Shown: positions 4,496 to 7,385 of the stretch, one piece after another
How the letters are laid out: the number at the start of each line of letters is the position of its first letter
How positions within the stretch are numbered: position 1 is the first letter of the stretch
DNA from: Deltaproteobacteria bacterium
Lineage (GTDB): Bacteria > Myxococcota > Polyangia > Polyangiales > B10-G4
DNA: 7,385 nucleotides
Assembly: GCA_019312705.1 (NCBI GenBank)
Contig: JAFDCW010000201.1
Span: forward strand, 1 to 7,385
Direction: 5' to 3'
Made by a program: the position numbers and the translations under genes
The notes under the pieces: model-generated
What the model was told of the DNA's origin: nothing
The model's input: only the letters and a program-made list of their open reading frames with translations
The model's database searches: none

Positions 4496-6520
4496 ATGCG
4501 ATTGCCCCTCTCGGTCTTGTTCTACGTGCTCGGTGCTGCGCTGTGCCCGCTGTCGGGGGCGGCGCAGGGGCACTCGCCCGTGATGGTCGCGCCCGAGGAC
4601 GTATGGGAGACCGTCCATGAGGTCTCGGTCGTCTTTCGGGACGGCCTCGCCACGGCCACCGTCGACATGGCCTTCGCGCGCAGCGAATCCGGGCTGAGCC
4701 AAGTGCTCTACCGCTTGCCGGTGCCCGAAGGTGCGGAGCTGTCGGCCTTCCGCGTCTGCAACGACCACGGCTGCCGACGCGGCCTCCCCGATTCCGGCGT
4801 CGGCGATGCCTATGACCTGTCCGTCTACGCGCCGGCGTCTAGCGGGGGCCTGCCGATCGGCACCGTCTCCCAGACCGGATTGACGGTCGACCTGCGCGTC
4901 GCCCCCCTCGGGCCCCGGGAGTCGGTGCGAGTTCAGGTGCAGTATCTCGTACCCACCGAACTCACCGGCGGCGTGGAGCGCCTCGACCTGCCCGCCCGCG
5001 AGCCGGGCCCGGCGCTTCGTCCAGCGATCGTGCGGCTCGCGGCGTCGGGGTCGGCGTCGCTTCGGGTCGATGGCCAGAGCGCCGATGTCGCCCGGACGAT
5101 CGAGCTCGGGCGCGCCGTGCGCCTCGAAGCGTCGTTGGCCGCGACCACCGTCACGCGCTCGGTCGCCTCCGTGCGCTGCGGTGATGCAGATTGCGGGCGT
5201 ATCCGCATCGCCGCCGGGCCTCGCGCTGCCGCTCCGGTGTCGGCGACCCTCCTCATCGACGTCTCCCCGTCCATGCTCGACGTGCCCCCCGCCCGGGTGG
5301 CCGCCGCTCTCCGGGCGATCGAGGCGGTTCTCCCGCCGGCGTCGACCCTCAGTCCCGTGCTCTTCGCGCGCCACGCCCGGTCTCTCGGCCCAGAGCTTCA
5401 GCCGGCCCGAGAGGCCCTCGGCCGCGTCGCTCGGGTGCTTCGAGAGGGCGGACCCGAGACTTGGCTCGGCCCCTCGACTCGCGTCGAGAGCGCCTTGCCG
5501 ATGCTCGTACCTCGACTGAGGGAGAGCGCCCGTCCAGTGATCCTCGTCGGAGATGGAACGGTGTCCGGTAGTCCCGAGACCTGGGTCGCGCTTCGTACGC
5601 TCGTGGCCTCGGGCGTGCAAATCACGGTCATCAACTTGGCGGACGGGCCCGTTGCGGCACCGCTCGCCGAGGCGGCGCGCCGTTCTCACGGCATGGTGGT
5701 GGACCTCGGCCCTCACCTCGACGACCCGGCGGAAGCCAGCCGGCGCCTCGCGGTGATCGCCGCGCCGATCGTCGTGGCGAACGTGTGGGTGGAGGCCGAG
5801 GCCGGACGCATTGCCCTCGGCCCCCTTCGGTCCGGGGAAGAGCTGACCTGGGAGGGCAGGGCGGGCGTCGACGGGCCCGTTCTCGACGCGGGCATGCGAA
5901 CGGCGGCCCGAGGGCCTCGAGGTGCCCAGGGTGTCCAGGGTGTCCAGGGTGTCCTCCGAGCCCAGGTCCGAGGCCTCGCGCTCCGGCTGGGTGCCCGGTT
6001 CTCGGATGCCTACGTGCCCGGGCACACCCTTACCGCCGTGCAGGCACGCGACCTCTCGCTCGCGCGGAAACGAGGAGGGGTTGGCGTTGTGCTGCAGGGC
6101 CGGAGCGGTGCCGGCCTTCCCGCGCCAGACCCGCGGGTGCGCGTCCTGCGAATCAGTTGCGGCTGCGGGGCCTACATCGTCGGCGCGCTCTCGAGGGAGG
6201 TGCTCGCACGACGCATGCAGACGGTCGAGCCCCGAGTGAGGGGCTGTTTTCGACGCGCGCGGCGAGGACGGCCGGACTACCAGGCCCGAGTCACCTTTCA
6301 CCTGGCCCTCGCGGGCAGGGAGGTCGAGAGCGCGCGCGTATCCGGTGACCTCACCCCCGACCTCGAGGCGTGTCTCCTGTCTGCGGTCGAGCACCTGGAA
6401 ATCCCGCGCACGCAGGGGCGGGTTCTCGTCAACTACCCCTTCGTGACCCAGGCCGAGCCGCGGGCCCTCCCGATGTCGCTGCCAGATGACGTGGCCACCG
6501 CCGTGGACGCGCTCTTCTGA
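4496..6520 (+). CDS. Secreted VIT/von Willebrand A protein with AgmX/PglI-like C-terminus
   Basis: This 674-residue protein starts with a Sec signal peptide (residues 1-23, probable cleavage after SGAA). Residues about 30-165 fit a VIT domain, with the YRLPVPEGAELSAF segment and the later VRVQVQYLVP strand. Residues about 247-425 form a von Willebrand A domain. Its metal site is DVSPS (D255, S257, S259), with T328 and D353 (VGDGT) as likely further ligands. Residues 473-487 are five Gly-X-Y triplets. The C-terminal part, about 575-652, has C584 in VRGCFRR, C626 in LEACLLSAV and a final NYPFV. That matches my recollection of the AgmX/PglI C-terminal domain found widely in myxobacteria and named after gliding-motility proteins. 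CGC at 555-557 is a further close Cys pair. The protein should act in the periplasm or at the cell surface by metal-dependent protein binding. The motility link is only a domain name. The ATG fits the leader though no Shine-Dalgarno is seen. Confidence 0.88.
   Translation: MRLPLSVLFYVLGAALCPLSGAAQGHSPVMVAPEDVWETVHEVSVVFRDGLATATVDMAFARSESGLSQVLYRLPVPEGAELSAFRVCNDHGCRRGLPDSGVGDAYDLSVYAPASSGGLPIGTVSQTGLTVDLRVAPLGPRESVRVQVQYLVPTELTGGVERLDLPAREPGPALRPAIVRLAASGSASLRVDGQSADVARTIELGRAVRLEASLAATTVTRSVASVRCGDADCGRIRIAAGPRAAAPVSATLLIDVSPSMLDVPPARVAAALRAIEAVLPPASTLSPVLFARHARSLGPELQPAREALGRVARVLREGGPETWLGPSTRVESALPMLVPRLRESARPVILVGDGTVSGSPETWVALRTLVASGVQITVINLADGPVAAPLAEAARRSHGMVVDLGPHLDDPAEASRRLAVIAAPIVVANVWVEAEAGRIALGPLRSGEELTWEGRAGVDGPVLDAGMRTAARGPRGAQGVQGVQGVLRAQVRGLALRLGARFSDAYVPGHTLTAVQARDLSLARKRGGVGVVLQGRSGAGLPAPDPRVRVLRISCGCGAYIVGALSREVLARRMQTVEPRVRGCFRRARRGRPDYQARVTFHLALAGREVESARVSGDLTPDLEACLLSAVEHLEIPRTQGRVLVNYPFVTQAEPRALPMSLPDDVATAVDALF
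5921..5954 (+). repeat. Tandem 9-base repeat encoding Gly-X-Gln triplets
   Basis: GGTGCCCAG is followed by two exact copies of GGTGTCCAG and a partial GGTGTCC. It encodes the Gly-X-Y run in the VIT/vWA protein. The unit is in frame, so gain or loss of copies would keep the protein intact. Confidence 0.85.
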
Positions 6521-6524
6521 GCCG

Positions 6525-7385
6525 CTACGGCCGCTCGTCCGCGCCGAGGTCCGGGGCGCTCCCCGAGTCGTGGGTCTCGCCGTCCATGTCGACCCCGGCG
6601 GCGGCGCCGAGGTCCACGCCCTGGTCGATGGCGACGGTGGCCCCGGCCGCGAGATGGAAGTCACTCATGCCGATATCGACGAAGGTGGACGCGTCGACGC
6701 CCTCGGCGTTGCTCTCGACGCGGCCCATGGCTCCGCTCCGGGCGCCGATTTGGCGCACCAGGTTGTTGCGGATGTCGACGTCCGTATTGGCATAACGGTA
6801 GTCGATCGACCGGTACCAGCCCGTGGCTGCCGCAGTCGACCAGATGGTGTTGTGGTACACGCGGGCGCCCCGGGCCTGGCTGAGCTCGACGCCGGTGTCG
6901 TACCACTCGATGTCGCCGAAGATGACGTTGTTGCGAATGAGGCCGTCGTAGTGGCCGATGTACGCCACGCCGGGGTAGGGGTCGTCGGCGTAGTCGCGGC
7001 TGACGCCGTTTTCGATGAGCCCAAAGCCGATGCCGCGGGCGCAGTTCAGGATCGTGTTGTTCTCGACCAAGGTATCCCGAGACCCGCTCCAGAAATGCAC
7101 GGCGTGCTCGGCGAGGCCTTCGCCTGCGCAGTAGATATCGCGAAACTCGTTGTTGCGGACGACCCAGCCCTGGGCCGAGTGGGCGTCGATACCGCCGGTG
7201 TAGCATCCGCCGGGGCTCCTCTCGATGTGGGGCCTCCCCGCGTCGGTGAGCTGGAAGAAGGAGCACTCGACGGCACCGTCATCGGAGAAAAATGCGCCTC
7301 CCCCCCCCGTATTGATCTTGATGAACTGCTCTCCACTGTCGATGAAGCGCATGCCGTAGATCCGCGTGCCGGTCACGTCCGAGCC
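6525..7385 (-). CDS. Parallel beta-helix protein with choice-of-anchor-Q-like tail, N-terminus off the right edge
   Basis: The frame is open to the right edge, so only the last 286 residues are seen and no start is assigned; a GTG at 7376 is an internal Val. The fragment has repeated strands with Asn pairs: VVRNNEF, LVENNTI, LIRNNVI, VYHNTI and DIRNNLV, at visible residues 75-81, 106-112, 149-155, 176-181 and 205-211. This is the pattern of PbH1 right-handed parallel beta-helix repeats, found in pectate-lyase-like and other secreted carbohydrate-active or adhesive proteins. The final 45 residues (DFHLAAGATVAIDQG, then DMDGETHD and APDLGADE) match my recollection of the choice-of-anchor Q domain common at the end of such proteins. 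A surface or secreted role follows from the family; substrate and catalytic residues cannot be judged. Four bases separate its stop from that of the convergent VIT/vWA gene, with no obvious terminator. A G9 run lies within the frame. Confidence 0.87.
   Translation of the reverse strand, partial: GSDVTGTRIYGMRFIDSGEQFIKINTGGGGAFFSDDGAVECSFFQLTDAGRPHIERSPGGCYTGGIDAHSAQGWVVRNNEFRDIYCAGEGLAEHAVHFWSGSRDTLVENNTILNCARGIGFGLIENGVSRDYADDPYPGVAYIGHYDGLIRNNVIFGDIEWYDTGVELSQARGARVYHNTIWSTAAATGWYRSIDYRYANTDVDIRNNLVRQIGARSGAMGRVESNAEGVDASTFVDIGMSDFHLAAGATVAIDQGVDLGAAAGVDMDGETHDSGSAPDLGADERP
7300..7308 (-). repeat. Run of nine G in the beta-helix coding sequence
   Basis: On the coding strand nine G in a row encode part of Thr-Gly-Gly-Gly-Gly. 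Loss of one G would shift into a frame that closes at 7046. Gain of one G would give a TGA at 7281-7279, only about 20 bases on. The tract is thus a possible slippage site. Confidence 0.9.

Noticed and set aside
4139..6664. A very long minus-strand open frame of about 840 codons opposite the VIT/vWA gene and its neighbours
   Set aside because: It lies antisense to genes with clear domains, its translation is rich in Arg, Gly and His with no recognisable motif, and long antisense frames are expected from high-GC third positions.

Overview
This is a GC-rich window (roughly two thirds G+C by eye) holding seven protein genes, two of them cut by the window edges. The gene content suggests a member of the Myxococcota (the former Deltaproteobacteria). 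It includes an OmpA-type lipoprotein with a two-cysteine loop, a VIT/vWA protein with an AgmX/PglI-type C-terminus, a beta-helix protein with a choice-of-anchor-Q-like tail, and a Stp1-like PP2C phosphatase. The taxonomic call rests on domain types recalled from knowledge of the group, not on a search. I see no tRNA, rRNA, CRISPR array or insertion sequence.

Positions 1-3420, minus strand: three genes point the same way. In transcription order they are a large lipoprotein of unknown function (1573-3420, TerB-like and possible EcsC-like segments), a small OmpA-like lipoprotein predicted to bind peptidoglycan (981-1481), and the N-terminal part of a PP2C-family Ser/Thr phosphatase that runs off the left edge (from 844). 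The gaps of 91 and 136 bases are too wide for a tightly coupled operon. All three look like cell-envelope or signalling genes.

Positions 3421-4380: a 190-base divergent region, then a plus-strand pair. The first gene of the pair is a ribbon-helix-helix (RHH) DNA-binding protein with a C-terminal Cys/His cluster (3611-4138). The second is a 79-residue protein with a His-rich four-residue repeat at its start (4141-4380), coupled by a 2-base gap and a strong Shine-Dalgarno. Directly before the RHH gene lie five copies of a 10-base unit with core RTYAC, in helical phase, overlapping a plausible sigma-70-type promoter. The core resembles the heptad bound by the RHH omega repressor. This is the most interesting signal in the window and suggests autoregulation, possibly also control of the divergent lipoprotein gene. 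A 14-bp perfect hairpin closes the pair.

Positions 4381-6520, plus strand: a hairpin-rich intergenic stretch, then a secreted VIT/von Willebrand A protein (4496-6520) with a short Gly-X-Y linker and an AgmX/PglI-like end. Convergent to it, with 4 bases between the stop codons, is the C-terminal part of a secreted parallel beta-helix protein (6525 to beyond 7385, minus). Its coding sequence contains a run of nine G that could slip.
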